Assembly (NCBI GenBank): GCA_963662155.1
Contig: OY759274.1
Coordinates: 15,340,939-15,404,938, forward strand
Source of the DNA: Lamellibrachia columna
Taxonomy: Eukaryota > Annelida > Polychaeta > Sabellida > Siboglinidae
Length of the DNA stretch: 64,000 nt
Reading direction: 5' to 3'
Below are positions 44,590-56,300 of this stretch, piece by piece (positions within the stretch are counted from its first letter, which is position 1; each line of letters starts with the position of its first letter). Made by a program: the position numbers and the translations under genes. The notes beneath the pieces were generated by a model, which was given only the letters and a program-made list of their open reading frames with translations, was not told the DNA's origin and did not search any database.

Positions 44590-44783
44590 AGAGCTAGTGT
44601 ATACCGGGCTGCGTCACTCCGACCTGCGCCATTTTGTAAATTGACGTTCAGCGCCACCAAGTAGGGGGCAGCTACAACTTTCACATTCAGCGCGTCCGGT
44701 AGTTCGACTCCGCATGCGCCAACTATCTAGTTACATTTCCGGGTGAAAGGGCAATCGGCTCAAACCGCTGTTGACAATGCGAT
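44590..44783 (+). mobile_element. MITE-like element, CTAGTGTATACC family
   Basis: GAGCTAGTGTATACCGGGCTG to CAAACCGCTGTTGACA; same order of landmarks as 43231-43425. Confidence 0.7.
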
Positions 44784-45760
44784 TATGTCTCATCCTATGT
44801 GCTACGAAAACGCAAACTGTTCTCGAATGTTATTGCTTTTATTACAAACCTCTTCAAACTTGGTAATGTAGTCTTCACAACTGACGCGGTTATACAACTG
44901 GACATCCGTTGAAGGCAAGAACACAATCGAACAATTGGACACATCGGCATCGAATCATTGACATTGACAATGACATTGTCATTGTTGACACTGAAGTTGG
45001 GGATATCAATGAATATTTCGCATTGGCATATATATTTAGTTTCGCGTGTTGCATTATATGTGTCATATATGTTTACCATTACATGTATGATAATAGTATG
45101 CAGATATCAAATAAAGCTGATAACTCTAAAATACGTGTTGGTTTTTGGCGTCTAATTTGTCTATGTCTATGACTATAAATGTTTATGGCTATGCCATGGC
45201 TATGCTATACCTATGGCTGTGATTGCTCTGTTGATATACTTATATTTCAATACTGAATTTAAATTGGTCTTTTAGATGGTTACATTGCAATTGGTATTTG
45301 TAAAGTGAATTGATGTAAAAGTAATTTACCCCAATTGTGGATTCAAATGCACATACATTTATGCACACACAAATAATATATGAAAGTGAATGTTAATGTA
45401 TTTTCATGACTAATTTAACAGTTCTCGTGATGTTTATAATTATTCTTTATGAGATCCATGCACATGTATCCTTGTAAATTCAATGTAATTCACTTCCAGT
45501 TTACACATGGCACTTTGTGTACTTCACATATATGGTTCCATAGAAATGGTTGTCATTATTATGAAGAAAGTCATAGTTGGAACAGCACTGCAAAGCAGCT
45601 ACACATTAGCTGACGAACTGTGATGAAGCACCAGTTGTCCAACACCGTCCATGAGAGGAAAGGCAGATCTTGAGAGAAGATGACCGCTAATGAAGATCAC
45701 GTTAACAACCAGTGACATCTAAGACGATGACACGAGAGCTGCAGATAAACTTTATCTTTT
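44784..45760. other. Noncoding stretch with short palindrome
   Basis: CAATGACA-T-TGTCATTG at 44968-44984 is a near-perfect palindrome within GACATTGACAATGACATTGT. Nothing else supported. Confidence 0.4.
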
Positions 45761-45764
45761 ACCA

Positions 45765-46860
45765 GAGCAACTACAGACACGAAAAGTCACAACTCACACT
45801 TGTATTACATTATGTGAATAATACAATGTGCACAAATATACCACATTACGTGAAACTTACCTCTGTTCAATATTACATTTTGAGAAATAATGTAGATTTT
45901 CCAAATAATAGAAATGCAGTAATATTAAAGCAAATTGTGACATCATCCAGTAAACAACAATGTGAACATCATAAAGACCCCACAAGTATAATGATACGAA
46001 TAAGAAAATATCTTCAAATTCGAAGCTGTGGATTTTATGATCTGCCCATATGTAACACACAAATAGTAAAATCAGCTACATGCATAAAAGTATTAAAACA
46101 AAATCTCACCTTTGCCCTACCTACAACTAAAAAATTTAAGTAAATACTAGCAAATTAGTTAGTCGATTTCAATCACACCAAGTATGTAGTATGAAACTTG
46201 CAACTACAGACACATGAAAAATAACATTACATCTTACACTTTACACTTGTATTACATTATGTGAATAATACAAACTGCATAAATATGCCACATTAAAAGA
46301 AACTTACCTCTGTTCAATATTACATTTTGATTAATAATGTAGTTTTTCCAAATAATAGAAATGCAGTAATATTAAGGCAAATTATGACATCATCCAGTGA
46401 ACAAGAATGTGAACATCATAAAGACCCCACAGGTATAATGATACGAATAAGAATATATCTTCAAATTCGAGGTTGTGGATTTCATGATCTGCCCATCTGT
46501 ACACACAAATAGTAAAATAAGCTACATGCATAAAAGTATTAAAACAAAATCTCACCTTTGCCCTACCTACTACTAAAAAATGTAAGTAAATACTAGCAAA
46601 TTAGTTAATCGATTTCAATCACACCAAGTATGTAGCATGAAACTTGCAACTACAGAAACATGAAAAATAACATTGCATCTTACACTTTACACTTGTATTA
46701 CATTATGTGAATAATACAAGCTGCACAAATATGCCACGTTACATGAAACTTACCTCTGGCTCTGTTCAACATTACATTTTAAAACAGTAGAAATACCCCA
46801 TAGGCATGATACGAATAAAATTCCAGGCTGTAGATTTTATGTTCTGCCCATCTGTAACAC
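45765..46860. repeat. Tandem triplication of an about 447-bp unit
   Basis: The block starting TTACCTCTGTTCAATATTAC recurs at 45861, 46308 and 46760 (spacing 447 and 452); the first two copies are close, the third truncated by an internal deletion. No coding potential. Confidence 0.85.
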
Positions 46861-47750
46861 ACAATGGTAGAAACACAGCCCTAACTCCTAATGTAAGACT
46901 AAGTAAAACTACATAATTACAACAACACATAAAGCCTGAATAAGGGATCATTTGAAGTAATTAATGGCCCATTAAAATGTACTAAAATATACAAGCTGCA
47001 GTCATTGTTAAGTACAAAAAAATAATGTTTCTCATTCAATATAATATGATACTGAATAATAGCAAAATATGTTGTAAGAGACAGAGCAGGACGACTGAGC
47101 GATATGTCCCCTTCATCACCGGAATTGTCACTGTCAGTGCACTTGATGGATATGTTTTGCTTAAGCCATGGTTACCGTAATGAGACACAATTACAATGTC
47201 CAAGTCATTTCACGTGTAGTATTTTGTAATTCTTCTTAAAAAAGCGCCGTTTCCATATAAGTATTGCATGTTTAAAAGTGTGTGCATGGAAAATTATCGG
47301 TGCCATGGGCATGGAGAATATTTACCTAGTTATGACTTATGAGTTATGTATCACGATACAAGTTTAACATCCATTCGTTGCACAACGAAATTTCCTACGA
47401 TTTTCATTTATCTAAAAAAATTAATCATACTTACGTAAGCCACCTACATTGTAATATATAAATAGAGCAGATAACGGCACAAATAACTTTTGTTAATTTA
47501 CAACGCACAGAATATTTTCGCAGCCACCGAGTGCACTGTGTCTGCGACTGTGTTGTCTTTGCTCAGCCTCGGAGTTGAACCGACTACTCTGTCTCTGACA
47601 CAAATGACTGCAACTATGGTAAACATTCAAAATAACTGTACATAATCCTGATAATAAGTATTTGTGATGATACATTAACCAGTTTACCTGACCGACAGTT
47701 ACGAAAACTTTTACGTCATTGTACTCCTGTGATATTTGTAAGATTGTTTA
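46861..47750. other. AT-rich stretch without supported gene
   Basis: A minus-strand frame at about 47160-47080 reads KCTDSDNSGDEGDISLSRPA and another at 47600-47500 reads CQRQSSRFNSEAEQRQHSRR. Both are low-complexity and lack convincing splice context. Confidence 0.3.
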
Positions 47751-47755
47751 CCGTG

Positions 47756-47868
47756 CCAAAATGGCGCTCAAACAAGTTGTAGCTGCCGCGTACGTGGTGG
47801 CGCTGAACGTCAATTTACATAATGGTGCTTCCGTGTTAATTCGTAAAGTGACCTAACTCGATATACAA
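47756..47868 (-). mobile_element. Partial MITE-like element, CTAGTGTATACC family
   Basis: AGTTGTAGCTGCC, GTGGTGGCGCTGAACGTCAA and a diverged end CTCGATATACAATAG. Confidence 0.6.
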
Positions 47869-47933
47869 TAGGGTAGTAATAAAAAATATTCCAGAACTGT
47901 TTTGTGTATGTGTAGCAGATTGGATGAAACCCA

Positions 47934-48119
47934 ATCGACAGAGCTTTATGCAGATTGCCCTCTCACCCGGAAATGTAACTAGAGAGTTGGCGCATGTGGA
48001 TTAGAACTACCAGGCGCTGATGAAAGTTGTAGCTGCCCCCTAACTTGGTGGCGCTGAATTTACAAAATGGCTTCTCCATGTTAATTCGTAGTGATGCAGC
48101 TCGGTATACACTAGCTCTG
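47934..48119 (-). mobile_element. MITE-like element, CTAGTGTATACC family
   Basis: CGACAGAGCTTTATGCAGAT through GCTCGGTATACACTAGCTCT; inverse of 43231-43425. Shares its left 75 bp with the truncated copy at 40304. Confidence 0.7.
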
Positions 48120-48125
48120 GAATAG

Positions 48126-48225
48126 GCCGTAACGTGCTGCTACCTATCGGATGAGTTAGAACTAGTGAAGTTTGTAGACCGTAACGTGCTGCCACCTTTC
48201 GAATGATTTAGAAATAGTCAACATA
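48126..48225. repeat. Two-copy about 51-bp tandem repeat
   Basis: CCGTAACGTGCTGCTACCTA and CCGTAACGTGCTGCCACCTT, 51 bp apart, diverged. Confidence 0.6.
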
Positions 48226-48410
48226 GGCAAAATGACGTTTGTTGATAGAGAAAGGAGAACAATATTCTGAACGAACTCCTTCACTAGAATAGTAGGGATG
48301 ACAGTGATAGTGAAGATGACAGGTTGGCAGTAAGAGTTGCAGTTATAATGGTAATGCCAAGGTAAGTCACTTATCTATTAGGCATGAATCAGTGACAGTC
48401 AGTCACAGTA

Positions 48411-48491
48411 GCACTGCCACGGCACGCCACTGCCACTGGCAGTTCCACTGGCACTGCCACGGCACGCCGCTGCCACTGGCACTGGCAGTTA
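48411..48491. repeat. Two-copy about 40-bp GC-rich tandem repeat
   Basis: GCACTGCCACGGCACGCC repeated with CACTGGCAGT spacers. Confidence 0.75.
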
Positions 48492-49164
48492 CACTTTAAT
48501 TAGCTTGGCTATTTTTATGGCAGTTTAACAGGAAATATTGAAGACACTTTTGCACAACAGTTACTTATTCTAAATCACTAAAAATTATTTCATAAATTGA
48601 ATAAAAAAATAGTCTTTCGAATAATACAACGATGTCGATTATCGAACGACGAAAAAATTCGTTTCGAAAAAAGACGCCGCCACACTCAGGTGCTACGGAT
48701 TGTAGCCTGCTGATTTATATAGTACACCTATGCTATGGCAAGACACACCGAATTAAATGTATGAATTATATAAACAGCATGGGCCGTTGTTGTGTATCGT
48801 TAACTTTCCTGTCACACACAAGTCAATTTGCTCCGGAGCAAAATTCGGTCCAGGCTCAGGCCCAGGACCAATTTTTGGCAGCAACATTTCATCTCCCTTC
48901 TCCCTTGAATAACATTGCACGAATAAAACAGTTTTTGTTGCTAAGAGCTTTGGCTTTCCACAAAGTAGTCAATTGACTTCAAATTCAGAAGGGCATTTTT
49001 TAGAATCAGACTTATTTAGAGCAATTAACATGAAAGAGAGCAAGTACTAGATCAGTGTGCAGTGTCAAAGATTAAACGATAGATACATGCCGGTAATTAT
49101 GATATCACTAGTTATGCAAAATTCAAATCATAGCCAACGCCAAAGCTCCACAATAATATTGGTG

Positions 49165-49935
49165 ATATAGGGGAAGGCAGTGCTAGTTGAGCCACTGGGT
49201 TAGTTGAGCCACCCATGTTTCCCAGGAAACTACAACAGTGACAGTTACTTGGTATCACCCAGTGATTGAACGTGTTATTAGAACACGGTTGACGTAAAAT
49301 AAGTGCCATTTGTCATAACTGTCAGAACATGTGAGTTAAAAGTATGTTTATTTTTTATTTTTCAAAACTGTTGGTGATTGTGATTAATGTATGATGGTGT
49401 GTAAATTATCAATGCATGTGACCAGACTTTATTGTCTATGCACTTACAAACGGTTTAACAATGCACAGGAAAGGAATATTATTCAGATCACTTCACGCAT
49501 TAATGAGAAATTATTTAAAAAAGCTTATTTGTCGAAATGGGCTAGTTGAGCTACGCAAAGCCCAAGGGAGGGTTAGTTGAGCAGCGGTTAAAGAATAAAG
49601 ACGAGTGTTCGTTACCCCAAAATACATCAAGGAATTCATTTTCCCGAACAAATTGGGATATTCGATAGCTACAAGGCAACATATTAGCAGTTAGTTACAC
49701 TGGTTGCAATTGGCCTGTAAGATTATATTAATTAAGTGTGTCGACTTATTAATTAAGCGTGTAGACTTGTCATAGATGTGTTGTACCCATTGGGTAGATG
49801 TGTTTGCTGAGTTGCTATGAAATGTTAGTAAAAGGCCTACGTCATTTGTACAAATAAAACATTTACGCTATACTATGGCTCAACTAACCCCACATCAAGA
49901 CATTAGTATTAGTTGAGCCAGCTTATGAACCCTAT
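49165..49935. repeat. Segment with recurring TTAGTTGAGCC motif
   Basis: TAGTTGAGC at 49184, 49201, 49543, 49573 and 49910, and inverted GGCTCAACTAAC at about 49877. The outer copies form an inverted pair; possibly a diverged foldback element. Confidence 0.5.
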
Positions 49936-50263
49936 TTGAATCAGCTACATATAATTATCTATACTTACTAGATATATTATGTTGGTATAAAATGATCTAC
50001 TAATAATCATATTTTATGTCAGTAAAAACAATTTTGACATATAACTGTGCCCTAGATATCAAGTAAAAGTGGAGGCATTTCCACTATTTTCACGGACACA
50101 CAATCGATACAAGGGCAACAATATGTAATACTATTAACAGTAATGAGTACTATATCGTGACATGTATTAATCGGTCACCTTAATGCTTGGTGCAGTTGTT
50201 ACTCCTTGTTCACTGAATTTAGATATCGTCTTCACACTGACTGAACTGCAATGAAGCATAATA

Positions 50264-50850
50264 AATCACCTTGATTGGATGGAATTCCACCAAAACTACT
50301 AATGAAAAGAGTAGAACAAATTAGTACTTGGCGACTTGCAAGGGTGTTCAACTTGTCATCAAAAAGGGAGTGGTTCCTTTTGAATGGAAAGAAGCAAACA
50401 TCATACCATTATTTAACAAGAGTTCGAGAAATAAGCCACATAATTACAGACCAGTGATGGTAACATCAGTTATTTCTAAATTTGATTTGTGATTTGTAAA
50501 GGTTAATTAATGACCATATGGTGGACTTCCTTGTTAATACATGGTTTCCTAAAAGCGATGTCATGCTTAGCAAATAGTTTTTGTAGTAGATTTTGTTTTT
50601 TTAGAAGAAATCAAGTGGATAGAAGAGAGATCACCAGTAGATATTATCTAATTCGATTTCCAGAAAGCTTTCGACAACGTGCCACATGAAATACTACTTC
50701 TAATTAAAAGCCCATGGTATCGGGGATGGCATAATCAACTGGATTGAAAACTGGCAGACTGACAGAAGACAATGTGTTGTAGATGGGGAGGTTTCAAACT
50801 GGAAATCAGTTTTGATTTGGGTACCACAATGATCAGTATCAGGACCTTTA
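50264..50850 (+). mobile_element. Non-LTR retrotransposon RT fragment (Jockey/CR1-like), decayed
   Basis: In shifting frames: DGIPPKLLMKRVEQIST, a segment with NKPHNYRPVMVTSVISK character, then FQKAFDNVPHEILLLIKSPW (the FDxVPH catalytic block) and GDGIINWIENWQTDRRQCVV-like residues. Frameshifts throughout. Confidence 0.8.
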
Positions 50851-51677
50851 TTATTCTTAATATATCAGTGAAACTATACGCAATATACTACCTATACATG
50901 CGTTTAGGTTTATCTGTAATAATATGTAATAGGTAGATCGGAAAAAAAGGTTGCCGCATATGTGGCCTGAATACCAGAGTATTGCAATACAGTGTATTGC
51001 CATACAGTACAGTGATCTTTTACAGCAAAACGGCTTTGCCGATTTGCATGACATTTTGTGTGACTACGCAAACTTACATGTACTATCCAACTGTTGTATA
51101 CAAATATAAAAACATAAATCATAGGTACGACTTATTAATTAAATATATATTAAATATTGCTATTTTTAAACTTTTTTTTAATTCGGTTATATGATGTTGT
51201 AATCATGTAATGATTTTTGTTTATGTCTTCCGCCAGGTTATAATTAAACAGTGTTCTGAAGGTACAGTCTTAATGGACGCAGCTATTTTTATGTACACAG
51301 CAACAGAAACAATGTGGAAGTTGTAAATGGGCAATTTATTGCCTTTGATGAAATGTCATGGCAAAAATATTTTATCGCACCCATTCAACAAAAGGCTACA
51401 CATCATTTATATTTAATAGAGTAACAAAATAAGATTAGTAAATTTTAATATTATAAGAATAAGAAATGCTTGGTATAAAGATTGAGCATTATGCAATTAA
51501 CACTAGTTGCTTCTCTTGTTGTAAGTAGTTGAGGTACCTTGGTTATTGAATTGTTAGTTAATCCACATTACAATGGCTAACATTATTAGGTTCCCTTCAA
51601 AATGCCTAAGAAATACAATTCCATTGTGCGTGTGACAAAAGTTATTTCCAGATATGCTATTGTGCACAGTGAATACC

Positions 51678-52925
51678 ATTTATGCAATAACCAACACAAG
51701 TCCGATGTAGCAGTGAATTGAAACAGGCCAAATAAATGACGTGTTTTATTGCAAAGTGGACTGCTTATCACGCAGCCACTTTGGGAAGAACATTAACAGG
51801 AATGTGAGCTCCTCAAAGCAAACCAGACAGGAACTGAACACATGTACAGCCCCGTCCGGCAAGTTTCTCAGAGCCCACATTCCTACAAGCATGACGATAA
51901 CATATATACATCAAAAAGTCGTCATGAACATGTAATGCAAAGAATACAGACATTCCACCACCAATACACAAATTTAATTACAAACAGGTGGGGCCATTTC
52001 GCTAACCTATATAAACATAAGCCAAGAATACCGATGAAGAAACAGGAAGCCTGTCTGCGCAGAAAACCCCATGAACACCAAATACTAGGGGACAAACCCC
52101 CGTGTTCATCTTATATAAGGCCACAAGTGGGGAAAGCGGTTTCGACATCTTCCAACTTCCTATTTCATCAACGATGTACAATCGCATTTAAACTAAGCAT
52201 TGAGAATAAGGAAGAAAGGTGGGGAGGAGGGCGGATTTCGAGAGACAAATTTTAGTCACAACTTCGCAATGCAGAGACTGAATCAGGAGTGAAATATTCA
52301 AGCTACTGGCTCCGGTTTGAACTGGTTTCCGCTAAGCCGTGATTGGCTGGCTAGCGCGGAGTAATACAATTTATTTGGCCAAATAGTTCCGGTGTAGTCT
52401 CGGACACCCAGGGCAAGTTTAACGACGACCTGTCTTGGTTATTTCATAAAAATTGTTATGCACCTGGTGAGTTGCATGAATTCATTTATGCAATAACCAA
52501 CACAAGTCCGCTGTAGCAGTCAATTGAAACAGGCCAAATAAATGACGTTTTTTATTGCAAAGTGGACTGCTTATCACGCAGCCACTTTGGGAAGAACATT
52601 AAGAGGAATGTGAGCTCCTCAAAGCAAACCAGACAGGAACTGAACACATGTACAGCCCCGTCCGGCAAGTTTCTCAGAGCCCACATTCCTACAAGCATGA
52701 CGATAACATATATACATCAAAAAGTCGTCATGAACATGTAATGCAAAGAATACAGACATTCCACCACCAATACACAAATTTAATTACAAACAGGTGGGGC
52801 CATTTCGCCACAAGGTCACCCACAAACCTGTGACCACCCCTCGACACCCAGGGCAAGTTTAACGACGACCTGTCTTGGTTATTTCATAAAAAAATTTATG
52901 CACCTGGTGAGTTGCATAAATTCAT
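51678..52925. repeat. Two-copy tandem repeat, unit about 810 bp; second copy internally deleted
   Basis: 51678-52002 recurs at 52488-52810 (landmark ATGCAATAACCAACACAAGT). Then 52399-52476 recurs at 52839-52915 (CACCCAGGGCAAGTTTAACG). Copy 2 lacks about 390 bp between these blocks. Frames inside lack recognisable domains. Confidence 0.85.
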
Positions 52926-53392
52926 GTATGAAAAACATGTACGAATAACACATCAGACATGTGTCTATCATCGAATAACCTAACTACCTGTATACCCTTA
53001 TTTAGTGTTAACTGATTGACCCCTTACAGCTAAAACAGTGTTATGTTATCTGGAAACAATTTCAGTATATAACTAGAATAATATATTAGTCCCCTTAACC
53101 AGTGTTTCATCCAAAGAGTGTAGTGAGGGCTACTGCCCTTCCATTTCCTTCGATAAACAACTGTTCTACGATATACATATTGTAGGTCATGTGTTCACTT
53201 TCCGTGTAAATGTTGCTGGTTCATTCTCTCGGTTCAATATCCACCGTTTACTGGAAATAAAAACAATATATTATAACAGGTGAAGCTCTTTTTTCATGAC
53301 CTAATAGTTTTGCAACATTAAATGGCATGGAACAGTTTGCAAGCAACATTCAAAATTGACTTTTTAGTTCTTGAGTTCACCAACATGTCAGG

Positions 53393-56300
53393 AATTGCAG
53401 AATGGCTAAACGTACTGCTCACGTCGCTCGTCAATACAATGCAGAATGGCTACACGAACTACTCACGTCGGTCGTCAATACAATACAGAATGGCTACACG
53501 TACTACTCACGTCGGTCGTCAATACAATACAGAATGGCTACACGTACTACTCACGTCGGTCGTCAATACAATACAGAATGGCTACACGTACTACTCACGT
53601 CGGTCGTCAATACAATACAGAATGGCTACAACTACTACTCACGTCGGTCGTCAATACAATACAGAATGGCTACACGTACTACTTACGTCGGTCGTCAATA
53701 CAATACAGAATGGCTACACGTACTACTCACGTCGCTCGTCAATACAATACAGAATGGTTACATGTACTACTCACGTCGGTCGTCAATACAATACAGAATG
53801 GCTACACGTACTACTCACGTCGGTCGTCAATACAATACAGAATGGCTACACGTACTACTCACGTCGCTCGTCAATACAATATAGAATGGCTACACGTACT
53901 ACTCACGTCGGTCATCAATACAATACAGAATGGCTACACGTACTACTCACGTCGGTCATCAATACAATACAGAATGGCTACACGTACTACTCACGTCGGT
54001 CGTCAATACAATACAGAATGGCTACACGTACTACTCACGTCGGTCATCAATACAATACAGAATGGCTACACGTACTACTCACGTCGGTCATCAATACAAT
54101 ACAGAATGGCTACACGTACTGCTCACGTCGGTCGTCAATACAATACAGAATGGCTACACGTACTACTCACGTCGGTCATCAATACAATACAGAATGGCTA
54201 CACGTACTACTCACGTCGGTCATCAATACAATACAGAATGGCTACACGTACTACTCACGTCGCTCGTCAATACAATACAGAATGGCTACACGTACTGCTC
54301 ACGTCGGTCGCCAATACAATACAGAATGGCTACACGTACTACTCACGTCGGTCGTCAATACAATACAGAATGGCTACAAGTACTACTCACGTCGCTCGTC
54401 AATACAATACAGAATGGCTACACATACTACTCACGTCGCTCGTCAATACAATACAGAATGGCTACACGTACTACTCACGTCGCTCGTCAATACAATACAG
54501 AATGGCTACACGTACTACTCACGTCGGTCATCAATACAATACAGAATGGCTACACGTACTGCTCACGTCGGTCGTCAATACAATACAGAATGGCTACACG
54601 TACTACACACGTCGCTCGTCAATACAATACAGAATGGCTACACGTACTACTCACGTCGCTCGTCACTACAATACAGAATGGCTACACGTACTACTCACGT
54701 CGGTCGTCAATACAATACAGAATGGCTACAAGTACTACTCACGTCGGTCGTCAATACAATACAGAATGGCTACACGTACTACTCACGTCGCTCGTCAATA
54801 CAATACAGAATGGCTACACGTACTACTCACGTCGGTCGTCAATACAATACAGAATGGCTACACGTACTACTCACGTCGGTCGTCAATACAATACAGAATG
54901 GCTACACGTACTACTCACGTCGCTCGTCAATACAATACAGAATGGCTACACGTACTACTCACGTCGGTCGTCAATACAATACAGAATGGCTACACGTACT
55001 ACTCACGTCGCTCGTCAATACAATACAGAATGGCTACACGTACTACTCACGTCGGTCGTCAATACAATACAGAATGGCTACACGTACTACTCACGTCGGT
55101 CGTCAATACAATACAGAATGGCTACACGTACTACTCACGTCGCTCGTCAATACAATACAGAATGGCTACACGTACTACTCACGTCGGTCATCAATACAAT
55201 ACAGAATGGCTACACGTACTACTCACGTCGGTCATCAATACAATACAGAATGGCTACATGTACTACTCACGTCGGTCATCAATACAATACAGAATGGCTA
55301 CACGTACTACTCACGTCGGTCGTCAATACAATACAGAATGGCTACACGTACTACTCATGTCGGTCGTCAATACAATACAGAATGGCTACATGTACTACTC
55401 ACGTCGGTTATCAATACAATACAGAATGGCTACATGTACTACTCACGTCGGTCGTTAATACAATACAGAATGGCTACATGTAGTACTCACGTCGGTCATC
55501 AATACAATACAGAATGGCTACACGTACTACTCACGTCGGTCATCAATACAATACAGAATGGCTACATGTATTACTCACGTCGCTCGTCAATACAATACAG
55601 AATGGCTACACGTACTACTCACGTCGGTCATCAATACAATACAAAATGGCTACATGTACTACTCACGTCGCTCGTCAATACAATACAGAATGGCTACACG
55701 TACTACTCACGTCGGTCATCAATACAATACAGAATGGCTACACGTACTACTCACGTCGCTCGTCAATACAATACAGAATGGTTACACGTACTACTCACGT
55801 CGCTCGTCAATACAATACAGAATGGCTACACGTACTACTCACGTCGGTCGTCAATGCAATACAGAATGGCTACACGTACTACTCACGTCGCTCGTCAATA
55901 CAATACAGAATGGCTACACGTACTACTCACGTCGCTCGTCAATACAATACAGAATGGCTACACGTACTACTCACGTCGCTCGTCAATACAATACAGAATG
56001 GCTACACGTACTACTCACGTCGATCGTCAGTACAATACAGAATGGCTACATGTACTACTCACGTCGCTCGTCAATACAATACAGAATGGCTACATGTACT
56101 ACTCACGTCGCTCGTCAATACAATACAGAATGACTACACGTACTACTCACGTCGGTCATCAATACAATACAGAATGGCTACACGTACTACTCACGTCGCT
56201 CGTCAATACAATACAGAATGGCTACACGTACTACTCACGTCGCTCGTCAATACAATACAGAATGGCTACACGTACTACTCACGTCGGTCGTCAATACAAT

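Noticed and set aside
48632..48976. 114-codon frame starting MSIIERRKNSFRKK
   Set aside because: No domain recognised; isolated in AT-rich repeat-bearing DNA.
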